From: a virus
Direction: 5' to 3' (one strand)
IMG/VR virus record: IMGVR_UViG_3300009130_000172
Span: 1-20,649 of that record
Length of the DNA stretch: 20,649 nucleotides
Of the stretch, positions 5,917 through 14,146 are shown one piece after another (within the stretch, counting starts at the first letter, position 1; every line of letters begins with the position of its first letter). Under the pieces are notes generated by a model. The model did no database searches. It saw nothing but the letters and a program-made list of their open reading frames with translations, and was not told the DNA's origin. The position numbers were made by a program, and so were the translations under genes.

Positions 5917-6143
5917 TGGCCGCACCAGATCCGACCACCATTGGAATGCTGCTCACCGCAATCACGGGACTTGGTTCCGCGATTGGGGTGTTGTGGCGTC
6001 AGGTTACAAAACACTTTGCCATGATCGAAGCGAAGCTGAAAGACTGCGAAGAGGACCGCAACGACCTGTGGAAAACATTAGCAAAGCAGTCGGGTGAGTC
6101 GCTTGAGGATCTCAGAAAAACAAGTACGAGGAATGATCGATGA
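5916..6143 (+). CDS. Small one-helix membrane protein with coiled coil (holin-like)
   Basis: The protein has 75 residues, ATG 5916 in a TAATG overlap. A membrane helix at residues 9-28 (IGMLLTAITGLGSAIGVLWR) is followed by a charged coiled coil (HFAMIEAKLKDCEEDRNDLW). This helix-plus-coil layout, ending in a KDCEEDRNDLW-like stretch, is common for small phage proteins annotated as holin-like or as tail-associated membrane proteins. It ends in an ATGA overlap with the next gene. A pinholin/holin-like role is inferred from size and context. Confidence 0.6.
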   Translation: MAAPDPTTIGMLLTAITGLGSAIGVLWRQVTKHFAMIEAKLKDCEEDRNDLWKTLAKQSGESLEDLRKTSTRNDR

Positions 6144-6715
6144 TTGACTACCTGCTCGATGTGAAACCGCTTGAAGACGCCGGGGTAGCAGATTCTGAAA
6201 TTGCGGTGCATCTCGCATCGCGAACATCCAAAGCGATGCCGTGTTCTGCGGCAAGGATTGTTCTCCAAGAGTCAGGTGCGGTGGTGGAAGATCCGGTCGC
6301 CGGTACGCGAACCGGACTGCTGATTGACCACTACTCATCGCTCCCCCAAGGAAATGAAAAATCACTTCTGGGTTGGTTTATTTCCCATGTCTTTGGCAAC
6401 GGAGACGAGGTCAGCACGAACACGCATCCGCGAAGCGTCCAGTGGAACAGCGTGACGCTCAACATGCCGGAAGCTTTACAGTACGTTGCTCAGTTACTGA
6501 TTGAAAAATCAGGAGGTCAACCAAATGCCGGGACAACGGCAGCGGATGTCGCGGCGAGTCGCGAGTCATATGAGGCAGATTTGCTGGAAGAACAAAGACG
6601 CGAGTTGATCATGTCGCTCGGAGCGACCATCGCTAATACATGGATCAATCCAGCGGTCGGTGATGGATCGAGCACCGAGGCTGAAGTCAGGGCAGCGATT
6701 AAGGCAGGGTTGTAA
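6140..6715 (+). CDS. Hypothetical phage protein
   Basis: The protein has 191 residues, ATG 6140 in an ATGA overlap. It is soluble and mostly alpha/beta, with a middle segment rich in VFGNGDEVSTNTHPRSVQWN and a C-terminal helical region (SYEADLLEEQRRELIMSLGA) ending in AEVRAAIKAGL. The N-terminus (DVKPLEDAGVADSEIAVHLA) looks like a small helical domain. I recognise no family. It lies directly before the beta-helix protein, so a structural or assembly role for the fibre module is possible but unproven. Confidence 0.6.
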   Translation: MIDYLLDVKPLEDAGVADSEIAVHLASRTSKAMPCSAARIVLQESGAVVEDPVAGTRTGLLIDHYSSLPQGNEKSLLGWFISHVFGNGDEVSTNTHPRSVQWNSVTLNMPEALQYVAQLLIEKSGGQPNAGTTAADVAASRESYEADLLEEQRRELIMSLGATIANTWINPAVGDGSSTEAEVRAAIKAGL

Positions 6716-7827
6716 TGACGACCTACTATGTCGATCCAGAGGCAGCAGGGATGGAGGATGGTTCCACTTGGGATGATGCTTGGTTGACCATGCAGGATGC
6801 GGTCGATGGAAGCAACGGGACGCAACCGACTGCTGGTGACACTGTCTTAATGAGGGGTGAAGAGGCATCGTACTCGACTGTCAGCCTCAATGGATCGGCG
6901 GGTTCGACCTCTGGTCGCGTAGCGTTTGTGGGGGTCAACGCCAGCGGAACCGAAGACGGTACGCGATATGTGATCGACGGCAGTTCCCATATGTCATACG
7001 GCATGCAACTGGATCAGGACTACATCGAGCTTCGCAACATCGAAATTAAAGACTGCAACTCCCACGGTTTCTACAAAGCGAATTATTCAGCGGCAGATTT
7101 TCTGCTCATGACCAATTGCTACATCCATGGCAACAGCGGATATGGTTATTACGCAGGAACATCTGGAACCCGATTCGGTCACTTCATTGCTTGCCGTTTT
7201 GAGGGGAACACTTCGTCTGGATGGTTCGGGAATGGTGTTCTCCAGGGATGTATCGCAAAGTCGAATGCTCACGGGTTCTACGTTAGCGGTTCGCAACCAA
7301 CAATCGTTTTCATCGACTGCATGGCAATCGCCAATACCGGTGACGGGTGGAAGATGGATTACTACGGTAACGACTTTACCGTGCTTCATAACTGTGTCGC
7401 AGACGGGAACGGAACAGCAGGGTATTCGCGAACATCCAACGGATACCTCGACGTACTTTCAGGCATGAGATTAACCGAAAATGGAACTGGTATTGAGTGT
7501 TCGTCGTCGTCGTCGATCACAAGCATAGTCGATTGCTACATGCCCGCGTCAACCGAAGACCGGGACAACACAACCAACCTCGACATCACCGCTGGATTGT
7601 CATCGCAATTGACTTTCAATGGCTCCAACACCAACGATTTCAGCGGAACCGACAGCGGTGGAGGATACGAAAACGCGGCATCTGGAGATTTTCAGACAGC
7701 ATCGACAGCAAGTAAGAGAGCAGTCGCCCGTGCAATCAACGCGACAACAGACACATATGTCACAGCAGGTCTTTCACCTAGCAGCGGTGGTGGCGGCGGA
7801 TCAACAGTAATCGTGATCGAGGAATAG
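6715..7827 (+). CDS. Right-handed parallel beta-helix protein (tailspike/fibre-like)
   Basis: The protein has 370 residues, ATG 6715 in a TAATG overlap. The start (TTYYVDPEAAGMEDGSTWDD AW..MQDAV) is the typical entry motif of pectate-lyase-like beta-helix proteins. Residues 90-260 show repeated turns of 20-25 residues with stacked 'I.DC...N..G' patterns (RNIEIKDCNSHGFY, MTNCYIHGNSGYGYY, IACRFEGNTSSGW, FIDCMAIANTGDGWK, LHNCVADGNGTAG). The end is a Gly-rich linker plus STVIVIEE. No catalytic residues can be assigned. In phages this fold forms host-binding or polysaccharide-degrading spikes. There is no signal peptide. Its place upstream of the terminase, beside a fibre-like gene, supports a virion adhesin. 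A beta-helix is confident; the spike role is inferred. Confidence 0.78.
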   Translation: MTTYYVDPEAAGMEDGSTWDDAWLTMQDAVDGSNGTQPTAGDTVLMRGEEASYSTVSLNGSAGSTSGRVAFVGVNASGTEDGTRYVIDGSSHMSYGMQLDQDYIELRNIEIKDCNSHGFYKANYSAADFLLMTNCYIHGNSGYGYYAGTSGTRFGHFIACRFEGNTSSGWFGNGVLQGCIAKSNAHGFYVSGSQPTIVFIDCMAIANTGDGWKMDYYGNDFTVLHNCVADGNGTAGYSRTSNGYLDVLSGMRLTENGTGIECSSSSSITSIVDCYMPASTEDRDNTTNLDITAGLSSQLTFNGSNTNDFSGTDSGGGYENAASGDFQTASTASKRAVARAINATTDTYVTAGLSPSSGGGGGSTVIVIEE

Positions 7828-7829
7828 AG

Positions 7830-9107
7830 ATGTCATTTGACGTAACAATCGCCAAGGGTACAACTAGCAAGATCGTAGAAATCACGATGCGTGATTCGTC
7901 TACCGGTGGTGGAAAGACCGCACTTGCTCACGGTGACGTAACAGCATCCTACGTTCGAGAAGGATCGACCAGAACAGCTATCACGCTGGCAGCAGGTTCA
8001 GCGGGTGATGCCTACAGTTCGGGTAAATGGTGTGAGGTAGACAGCACCAACTGCAAGGGTATTTACCAACTTCACATTCCAGATGCAGCATTGGCAACTG
8101 GTGTCAACGCTGTCACGGTCAGGCTTCAGGCTACCGGTGTCATCGACAAGGACATCAGGATCTCCCTGCTCGACGTTGACCTGCGTAACGCGACCACAGC
8201 GGGTCTGACGAACCTCGATGCTGCTATCAGTACCAGAAGCACGTTCGATTCTGCGAGCAGCACTGTTACCACGGACACCGCAAGTAGAACCGCATCGCAG
8301 GCTGACATCTCCACGCTGGCGACATCTTCTGCTCTTGCGACAGTCGATACTGTGGTCGATTCGATCAAGGTTGTTACGGACAATCTCCCCGATACGGGAG
8401 CGTTGACATCTCTGGCTACGGCAGCAAGTATCGCTGTTTTGAACGACCTGTCCGCTGCTCAGGTAAACACCGAGGTAGACACAGCATTGGCTGACTACGA
8501 TGCGCCGACCAAGGCAGAACTTGATTCAGGATTGGCCGCACTCGCCACCAGTGCCGCACTCGCCACGGTGGACGGTGTAGCAGATTCAATTCTGGTGATC
8601 GCAAACAAGCTTGATTCAGCACTGGAACTCGATGGCAGCGATTATCGGTTCACAACGAACGCTTTGGAACAGGGACCAAGTGGAACCGGTGGCGATGCGA
8701 CAGCATCAAACCAGTCAACGATCATCACGCACCTGAGCGATATCAAGGGTGCTGGCTTTGCTTCGACAGATACGCTCGAAGCAATCAGGGATCGAGGTGA
8801 TGCTGCGTGGACGACTGGCGGCAGCGGCAGCGGGATTTACACGCTCACTGTCACGGTGGAGGACAGCAGTGGTGATGCGGTTCCAAACTCGCGAGTTAAC
8901 ATCAGTGGAACGACGACCACTCTTGTCACTGACAGCAATGGTCAAGCCACATTCAATGTCGATGCTGATACTTACACGCTCGTTACATCACCACCCTCTG
9001 AATACAACACGCCTGACGATGTGTCAGTGACCGTGTCAACGAATACATCGCAGACTATCACGCTGACTACGGCATCGACTTCAGCGTCAGCGGGGTGGAT
9101 CGGCTGA
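7830..9107 (+). CDS. Fibre-like structural protein with C-terminal Ig/regulatory-type beta domain
   Basis: The protein has 425 residues, starting at ATG 7830 two bases after the previous stop. Residues 1-120 form a beta-domain (FDVTIAKGTTSKIVEITM, DVTASYVREGSTRTAITL, GIYQLHIPDAAL) of the type at the N-terminus of phage baseplate/fibre proteins. Residues 120-325 are Ala/Ser/Thr-rich and helical, with an internal repeat: LATSSALATVDTVVDSI near 163-179 and LATSAALATVDGVADSI near 238-254. Residues 335-415 (YTLTVTVEDSSGDAVPNSRV, then TDSNGQATFNVDADTYTL) form a carboxypeptidase-regulatory-like Ig fold often used for surface binding. The TGA overlaps the next ATG. The likely role is a tail-fibre or baseplate protein. 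Confidence 0.68.
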   Translation: MSFDVTIAKGTTSKIVEITMRDSSTGGGKTALAHGDVTASYVREGSTRTAITLAAGSAGDAYSSGKWCEVDSTNCKGIYQLHIPDAALATGVNAVTVRLQATGVIDKDIRISLLDVDLRNATTAGLTNLDAAISTRSTFDSASSTVTTDTASRTASQADISTLATSSALATVDTVVDSIKVVTDNLPDTGALTSLATAASIAVLNDLSAAQVNTEVDTALADYDAPTKAELDSGLAALATSAALATVDGVADSILVIANKLDSALELDGSDYRFTTNALEQGPSGTGGDATASNQSTIITHLSDIKGAGFASTDTLEAIRDRGDAAWTTGGSGSGIYTLTVTVEDSSGDAVPNSRVNISGTTTTLVTDSNGQATFNVDADTYTLVTSPPSEYNTPDDVSVTVSTNTSQTITLTTASTSASAGWIG

Positions 9108-9427
9108 TGTACTTTTGTAAATGTGGACAAATGATCGAAGACAAGAAACTTTGCGAGCGATGTAACAAGGGTCGCATGAACGCAGGTCAAAAAGGTTACG
9201 ACCATGCATGGCGAAAGTTGCGAGCCGAAGTTCTCGACGATCAACCACTGTGCATCGACTGTGAGTCAAAGGGAAAGGTGAAACCTGCTGTCGAGCTACA
9301 TCACATCAGGGGTATCCAGGTCGCACCAAACTTGCGACTGGAGAAAACAAACCTCGCACCACTTTGCGAGCGATGTCATGACGCCAGGCATGATCGAAAA
9401 CTTAAACGAGTGAGGCGATACCGATAA
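9107..9427 (+). CDS. HNH endonuclease, packaging-associated
   Basis: The protein has 106 residues. ATG 9107 (TGATG overlap) is preferred over GTG 9095. Four Cys pairs are seen: C4/C6, C16/C19, C49/C52 (CIDC) and C87/C90 (CERC), the last two framing the HNH core VELHHIRG (H65-H66), NLAPLCERCHDARH (N82, H91, H95). In HK97-like phages an HNH protein next to the terminase cooperates in cutting the packaging site and is needed for packaging; position immediately before small and large terminase fits this. The basic C-terminus (KLKRVRRYR) fits DNA binding. Confidence 0.9.
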   Translation: MYFCKCGQMIEDKKLCERCNKGRMNAGQKGYDHAWRKLRAEVLDDQPLCIDCESKGKVKPAVELHHIRGIQVAPNLRLEKTNLAPLCERCHDARHDRKLKRVRRYR

Positions 9428-9909
9428 TGGTCAAAGGCAGAAAACCACTTGCCCCAAGTGTTCACAAGGCAAAGGGAAGTTACATAAAAAATCCCCAGAG
9501 AGAGAATAAGGACTCACCTGAACTCGATGGCAAAGCACCACCGATGCCCCGGTGGTTCGGGGACGACGAAAAGAAAATGTGGAGGCAACTTGTCAAAGAC
9601 ATGAAAAGCATGGGCATCCTGTCATCGGATCAACGTCAGATCATGGTCGCCTACTGTACTGCTTACGCAGGATGGATGATGGCAAAGCGTCAATTTGACG
9701 AGTGCGGTGGAATCATCACCGACTCACGCGGCGAGCCGAAGCGTCACCCTGCCGGGGTGGACATGCACAAACACCGCGAGGCAATGAACAAGCTGATCCC
9801 AGAGTTTGGTTTGACGCCTGCATCACGCGGAAAGCTCGTCAGCATGAACCCAAAAAAAGACGACAATCCGTTTGGCGGGTTATTGGAAAAACTGCAAAGC
9901 AGAAACTAA
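9427..9909 (+). CDS. terS: Terminase small subunit, P27 family
   Basis: The protein has 160 residues, ATG 9427 in a TAATG overlap. It has the P27-type layout: a basic, Pro-rich N-terminus (GRKPLAPSVHKAKGSY), then PPMPRWFGDDEKKMWRQLV, a central helical domain (ILSSDQRQIMVAYCTAYAGW), and a C-terminal EFGLTPASRGKL segment, which is the conserved 'eFGltPssR' signature. It recognises phage DNA at the packaging initiation site and regulates the large subunit. It sits directly upstream of terL, with no gap. Confidence 0.9.
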   Translation: MVKGRKPLAPSVHKAKGSYIKNPQRENKDSPELDGKAPPMPRWFGDDEKKMWRQLVKDMKSMGILSSDQRQIMVAYCTAYAGWMMAKRQFDECGGIITDSRGEPKRHPAGVDMHKHREAMNKLIPEFGLTPASRGKLVSMNPKKDDNPFGGLLEKLQSRN

Positions 9910-11616
9910 ATGATTGCATCCGGCACGCTACACAAGATCCAAGGTTACATCGACGATGTCATGAATGATGACATTGTCGTTTGTGACTTGGTTCGCAAAG
10001 CGGTCGAGCGTCATGTGCGTGACCTTGAGCGGGAAGGCGACAAAGACTTTCCGTACTATTTCGATTCTCAGCATGCCGAAGTGACTATCGATTTTATCGA
10101 GTCACTGCTGTGCCATAGCATCGGTGAGCATGCGGGACTGCCACTAATTCTTGAACCTTGGCAGGCATTTGGGGTCGCCTGTCTGTTTGGCTGGAAACGC
10201 GCAGACGACAGCACTCGCAGATTTCGCAAGGCGTACTGGTCGATGGGGAGGAAAAACGGAAAGAGTACGCTGGGAGCGGCTCTGGCGGTTTTGATGGCAA
10301 GTTTCGACGTGAATCCATCAACCGGCAAACCAGAGTCAGTGGCGAGCGTGATCCTATGCGCGACCAAGCGTGAGCAGGTCGAAAAGATCATGTACGCGGA
10401 AATCGAACGAATGAGAATGCAAAGTCAGCACATCAAAAAGATGAGCGTTGCGATCAACAAGCAGATCACATTTAATCACAATCAGGGATCAATCCGCTGC
10501 GTGGGAAGCGATAAGCCCTACGATGGTCTGAGTCCATCGGGAGTGCTCCAGGACGAACTCCACGGGTGGAGAGAATACCACAGACCCTTCTACGATACCC
10601 TTCAGACTGGATCGGGTGCGAGGGTGCAACCGCTGATCGTCACGCTGACGACCGCTGGTGATGACCAATCTCACATTTGGTTGTCAGAATATAAATACGC
10701 GAAGGGAGTGCTGAATCAGGACTTCAGTGACGAGCAACTTTTTGCATTTTGCTTTGAACTCGATGAGCGGGACGATCCACTCGATCCAGACAACTGGGTG
10801 AAAGCAAATCCAAACTTGGGGGTATCGCTCAAACCACTGTATCTGGAACGCATGGCGAAAGAGGCGCGGCAAGATCAGTTAGCACTCAATCGGTTCAAGC
10901 GGTATCACGCGAACCAACTTGTCTCTTCGACAACACGAGCGTTTGACCTTCACCAATGGGACCAGTGCGAAGGAAGTTACAGTGATTGGCGTGACGCGGC
11001 GGCAGTGGGGGCTGGAGTGGATTTGGGAGGCAGGAACGACCTTGCCAGTTGGTCGCTCTGTGCGAAATTCCCGACCGGAGATTACACGGGTGACCAGACG
11101 CCGATCTGGAGATACGAGATACGCACTCAGTCGTACATCGCGACCAATACCAAACGCGATCTAGCGAAACAACCATTCGCTCAATGGGTGCATGACGATT
11201 TGATTCGTCGAGTCGAATACCCTGTCAGCGAAATGGAAAAGGATTTGCTTGAAGCCTGCGACCGTTACCGCGTTGACTCGCTCGCATTTGACCCTGCCGG
11301 GGCGCAGCAGTTCGCTGAGAATCTTCAGCAAGCAGGGGTCAACAGTGCGAGGATGGGCCAGAACTGCGGCATGTTCAACGGTCCAATTTGTGAGTTTCGA
11401 GCAGCAATGGCCGAGGGCAGATTGATGCACGATGGCAATCCGCTCTTGCGATGGTGCATGGGTAACGCGGTGCTCCAGCAGAACACTCAACAGCAGGTCA
11501 TGCTCAATAAGCGTGACTCAAACGAAAAAATCGACCCGGTCGTCAGTAGTGTCATGGCGGTGTGGGTATGCATGGTCACGGAACCAAGAATTGACGGTCC
11601 CTTGTTTATCTCTTGA
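9910..11616 (+). CDS. terL: Terminase large subunit (ATPase and nuclease)
   Basis: The protein has 568 residues. Walker A is GRKNGKST at 113-120, in the GRKNGKS variant typical of this family; Walker B is GVLQDE with D215-E216; the coupling motif is TLTTAG at 245-250. The C-terminal RNase H-like nuclease has D371 (GVDLGG), D461 (LAFDPAG) and D542 (KIDPVV). This matches the HK97/Terminase_1 branch. The enzyme translocates DNA into the prohead and cuts it at the end. The start directly follows the small subunit gene. The length is normal for the family and all active-site residues are present. Confidence 0.95.
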   Translation: MIASGTLHKIQGYIDDVMNDDIVVCDLVRKAVERHVRDLEREGDKDFPYYFDSQHAEVTIDFIESLLCHSIGEHAGLPLILEPWQAFGVACLFGWKRADDSTRRFRKAYWSMGRKNGKSTLGAALAVLMASFDVNPSTGKPESVASVILCATKREQVEKIMYAEIERMRMQSQHIKKMSVAINKQITFNHNQGSIRCVGSDKPYDGLSPSGVLQDELHGWREYHRPFYDTLQTGSGARVQPLIVTLTTAGDDQSHIWLSEYKYAKGVLNQDFSDEQLFAFCFELDERDDPLDPDNWVKANPNLGVSLKPLYLERMAKEARQDQLALNRFKRYHANQLVSSTTRAFDLHQWDQCEGSYSDWRDAAAVGAGVDLGGRNDLASWSLCAKFPTGDYTGDQTPIWRYEIRTQSYIATNTKRDLAKQPFAQWVHDDLIRRVEYPVSEMEKDLLEACDRYRVDSLAFDPAGAQQFAENLQQAGVNSARMGQNCGMFNGPICEFRAAMAEGRLMHDGNPLLRWCMGNAVLQQNTQQQVMLNKRDSNEKIDPVVSSVMAVWVCMVTEPRIDGPLFIS

Positions 11617-11624
11617 GAATAAAA

Positions 11625-13238
11625 ATGTTCGACTTTCTGAAACGAATTCTGAATACGGGACTCGCCAAACCTGCTGAGTGGTTTGTCAATGCAGTCACCT
11701 CTGCCAAAAGCGACAGTGGCATGCGGGTCACTGGGATCAACGCACTGGGTTTGCCAGCGGTGTTCTACGCGGTGAGCAAAATCAGTGGGCATGTCGCACA
11801 GTTACCGCTTTGCGTTCACCATCGACTGAACGAAGGTGGCAGCGAAAAAGCGAACTCGCATCCTGCGTACCGGTTGCTGAAAACGCGACCCAATAAATTT
11901 ATGACCGCAGCACAATTCAAAGAAACCCTGATGGTTCATGCTTTGATTTGGGGAAACGCAAAGGCAGCGATCATCCGCGATAAACTCGGCATGCCAATCG
12001 AGTTGCTGATCATCGATCCAACCCAGAGCACAACCGTCTATGACGAGGGACGAAAGCTTCATACGGTCAACCTGAATAAGCATGATCGACTGAATAACTA
12101 TAATGGAGACTTTACCGCTCAAACACTGATTATCGAAGACGACGATGTTCTTCACATACCAGGTCTGGGAGCAAACGGTGTCACCGGGTTGCAGTTATTC
12201 GAGCTTGCAAAAAATTCTATTGGACTCGGACTCGCGGCGGAGAAGGCATCGAACAAAGATTTCGCAAATGGATCTCGTCCCGGCATCATGTTGGAAGCAC
12301 CGCGATCAGCATTTCGGGATAAAAAGGATGCGGATGAATTCCTTTCGTCGTTCAATACATGGCACAAAGGGCTGGACAACGTAGGTCGCGCTGGTCTGAT
12401 TCGAGAAAACATGAAGGTGCATACCCTGAGCCACAGTGACGGTGCATCCAATTGGGTCGATCAGCGTAAATTTCAACGGCAGGAAGTGGCGTTGTTGTTC
12501 CAGTTGGAATCGATATTGGGTGACGACGACAGCGTTTCGTACAACTCGATGGAGCAGAAAAATCTTGCGTACCTTAGCAATTGCCTGATGAAGTGGTTGG
12601 TACGAATCGAGCAGGAGTGCGACGAAAAACTGTTATCCGGCAGACAGAAGAGAGCGGACTCTCACTATTGGAAATTCAACACTGCTGCGTTGCTTCGGGC
12701 CGATTACAAAACGACCATCGAGGCACTTGGTCTGGCGATCACGCATCGCATCCTCAGTCCGAATGAGGCTCGCGAGAAACTCGACCTCAACCCATATGAT
12801 GGTGGTGACGTTTACGAGAATCCAGCGATCACGCCGGGGCAGAGCGATAGCGACTCAGAGGACGCTCAGGAGGCTCCAGAAGAGCCGTTGGATGCCAACT
12901 CCCGTGCAATTGTCGCACACATGGAACATCGCCTTAAAGTCGAAGCAGGACACGTCCTGAGGGCCGCAGGCAATTCTGGAAACTACATCAGTTGGCTAGA
13001 CAAATTTTATGACCGGCGTTGGAAAAACACGATGGAAAATGCCTGTGAGAATCTCGGTGGATCTCGCGAAACAGGATCGAACCATTGCAAGCAATCCAAG
13101 GACGAACTACTCGAAATTGCTGGATCGGTGACCCTCGATGGACTTGCCGATGCAGTAGCAGAGGCAGTCGAAAAATGGCCGACCAGAGCAGAACAACTCG
13201 CAAACGAAATCCTAATAGGAGACTTAATCGATGTTTGA
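11625..13238 (+). CDS. Phage portal protein, HK97 family
   Basis: The protein has 537 residues from ATG 11625, with TGAGAA upstream; the in-frame TTG 11613 lacks an SD. The start (FDFLKRI, then INALGLPAVFYAVSKISGHVAQLPL) is the usual portal N-terminus. LKTRPNKFMTAAQFKETLMVHALIWGNA, VLHIPGLGANGVTGLQLFELA and RPGIMLEAPRSAF are hallmark segments, as is MKVHTLSHSDG followed by F.RQEVA. The portal forms a dodecameric ring at one capsid vertex. After the clip and crown region (about residue 400) comes an acidic linker (QSDSDSEDAQEAPEEPL) and a 120-residue helical extension. The end overlaps the protease start by 8 bases. Confidence 0.93.
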   Translation: MFDFLKRILNTGLAKPAEWFVNAVTSAKSDSGMRVTGINALGLPAVFYAVSKISGHVAQLPLCVHHRLNEGGSEKANSHPAYRLLKTRPNKFMTAAQFKETLMVHALIWGNAKAAIIRDKLGMPIELLIIDPTQSTTVYDEGRKLHTVNLNKHDRLNNYNGDFTAQTLIIEDDDVLHIPGLGANGVTGLQLFELAKNSIGLGLAAEKASNKDFANGSRPGIMLEAPRSAFRDKKDADEFLSSFNTWHKGLDNVGRAGLIRENMKVHTLSHSDGASNWVDQRKFQRQEVALLFQLESILGDDDSVSYNSMEQKNLAYLSNCLMKWLVRIEQECDEKLLSGRQKRADSHYWKFNTAALLRADYKTTIEALGLAITHRILSPNEAREKLDLNPYDGGDVYENPAITPGQSDSDSEDAQEAPEEPLDANSRAIVAHMEHRLKVEAGHVLRAAGNSGNYISWLDKFYDRRWKNTMENACENLGGSRETGSNHCKQSKDELLEIAGSVTLDGLADAVAEAVEKWPTRAEQLANEILIGDLIDV

Positions 13239-13965
13239 TATCACGAATGCGCCTGAACCCATCAAGGCGGACGCAGCGGTCGCACCGGGACTGGCAATGG
13301 CTCTTAAGAATCAGGCAGAGAGCGATGCTGCTGAGTTGTACATCCTCGATCAGATCGGTGAGGACTGGATGAGCGATGGAATCACCGCTCAGGATGTGGT
13401 TGCGTTCCTGAACAGCAATCAGGACCGCGACATTCGCGTTGTAATCAACTCGCCTGGCGGATCTGTCTACGATGGATTGACCATGTACAACGCTCTCAAA
13501 ACGCACGCTGGCGAGGTCAGAGTCGAGATCGTTGGTCAGGCGTACTCAGCAGCGAGTTTCGTTGCGATGGCAGGCGACCACATTGCAATTCACCAAGCAG
13601 CCGACATCGGCATTCATCAGGCCCATGTCGTCTACGCAGGCAACGCAAACGGCATGCGAGCGATTGCCAGTTACCTGGAAACCATTGACGAACACCTCGT
13701 TGATATTTACGAGGCACGAACTGGTCAGGCTCGCGATGTCATTGCTTCCCAGATGGAAGGCGAAGACAAGGGAGTGCTTGGAACGCTGATGTCAGCGACC
13801 GAGGCAAAGGAACTTGGATATGTCGATGAAATCATCGAGAACAAGAAAAAGAAAAAGCAGTACGCATCGGTTGACCAAACAGCAAAAACAGCAAAAAAGA
13901 GAATTGCTGCAACCCACGCTATCGAACTCGCAAAACTTCGTAGCAAAAAACGCTTGACGAACTGA
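13231..13965 (+). CDS. ClpP-like prohead maturation protease (S14)
   Basis: The protein has 244 residues, ATG 13231 behind AGGAG at 13218. It shows ClpP-fold motifs: INSPGGSVYDGL, the nucleophile S106 in GQAYSAASFVAMAGD, H129 in IGIHQAHVV, and the region TGQARDVIASQMEGEDKG containing the candidate acidic residue D179, with EAKELGYVDEI at the end. In HK97-type phages this enzyme removes the capsid delta domain and itself during maturation. Beyond residue 204 there is a basic tail with a run of five lysines and about 35 more residues, possibly scaffold-like. The major capsid gene follows after 181 non-coding bases. Confidence 0.92.
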   Translation: MFDITNAPEPIKADAAVAPGLAMALKNQAESDAAELYILDQIGEDWMSDGITAQDVVAFLNSNQDRDIRVVINSPGGSVYDGLTMYNALKTHAGEVRVEIVGQAYSAASFVAMAGDHIAIHQAADIGIHQAHVVYAGNANGMRAIASYLETIDEHLVDIYEARTGQARDVIASQMEGEDKGVLGTLMSATEAKELGYVDEIIENKKKKKQYASVDQTAKTAKKRIAATHAIELAKLRSKKRLTN

Positions 13966-14023
13966 ATACAACACTGTCGAATCCCGACATCGAACTTGTT
14001 CGGTGAGCGTCAAACTAGCTCAT

Positions 14024-14108
14024 AAGCGGCTTGACTCACTGCACCAGCGATACGTTTTTGTTTAATCACAAACCCGTGCGCTGGTCGGTAGGTCGCGCCG
14101 CTTTTTTT
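14024..14108 (+). terminator. Nested stem with T7 tract (terminator- or processing-like)
   Basis: AAGCGGC (14024-14030) pairs with GCCGCTT (14097-14103), and a run of seven T follows (14102-14108). Inside, ACCAGCG (14043-14049) pairs with CGCTGGT (14079-14085), ACG (14052-14054) with CGT (14075-14077), and TTTGT (14057-14061) with ACAAA (14068-14072) around a six-base loop. The outer stem plus T tract looks like an intrinsic terminator, but the branch is long, so partial read-through or RNA processing is possible. Confidence 0.6.
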
Positions 14109-14112
14109 GTGG

Positions 14113-14140
14113 TTTCCCTACTGACTACGCAGTAAGGAAA
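14113..14140 (+). promoter_or_regulatory. Hairpin covering the capsid ribosome binding site
   Basis: TTTCC (14113-14117) pairs with GGAAA (14136-14140) and TACTG (14119-14123) with CAGTA (14130-14134), with a single C/A mismatch and loop ACTACG. The SD AAGGAAA (14134-14140) lies in the 3' arm, seven bases before ATG 14147. The stem could restrain translation until it is opened. Confidence 0.6.
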
Positions 14141-14146
14141 TTTGAA

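Larger units (their letters stand above)
13966..14146 (+). other. Structured 181-bp intergenic region upstream of the major capsid gene
   Basis: This is the longest non-coding gap in the window. It holds a nested inverted repeat ending in a T-run (14024-14108) and a hairpin over the capsid SD (14113-14140), described separately. I see no tRNA, no credible small protein, and no strong -35/-10 pair; TTGACT at 14031-14036 lacks a convincing -10. Confidence 0.7.

Noticed and set aside
5526-6014. 162-codon open frame on the - strand
   Set aside because: It covers the papain NSWG region and signal-peptide gene in antisense, with no start signal or motif.
11613-11624. TTG start for the portal gene
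   Set aside because: No SD precedes it, and ATG 11625 gives the usual portal N-terminus.
13838-13860. A-rich run in the protease gene as another frameshift site
   Set aside because: It encodes a lysine run, but neither alternative frame continues as a convincing domain and no stimulatory stem was seen.
14024-14103. Possible tRNA-like fold (about 80 bases with a 7-bp closing stem)
   Set aside because: There is no T-arm GTTC motif, no proper D or anticodon stem, and the closing stem runs into a T tract, so a terminator-like structure is the better explanation.
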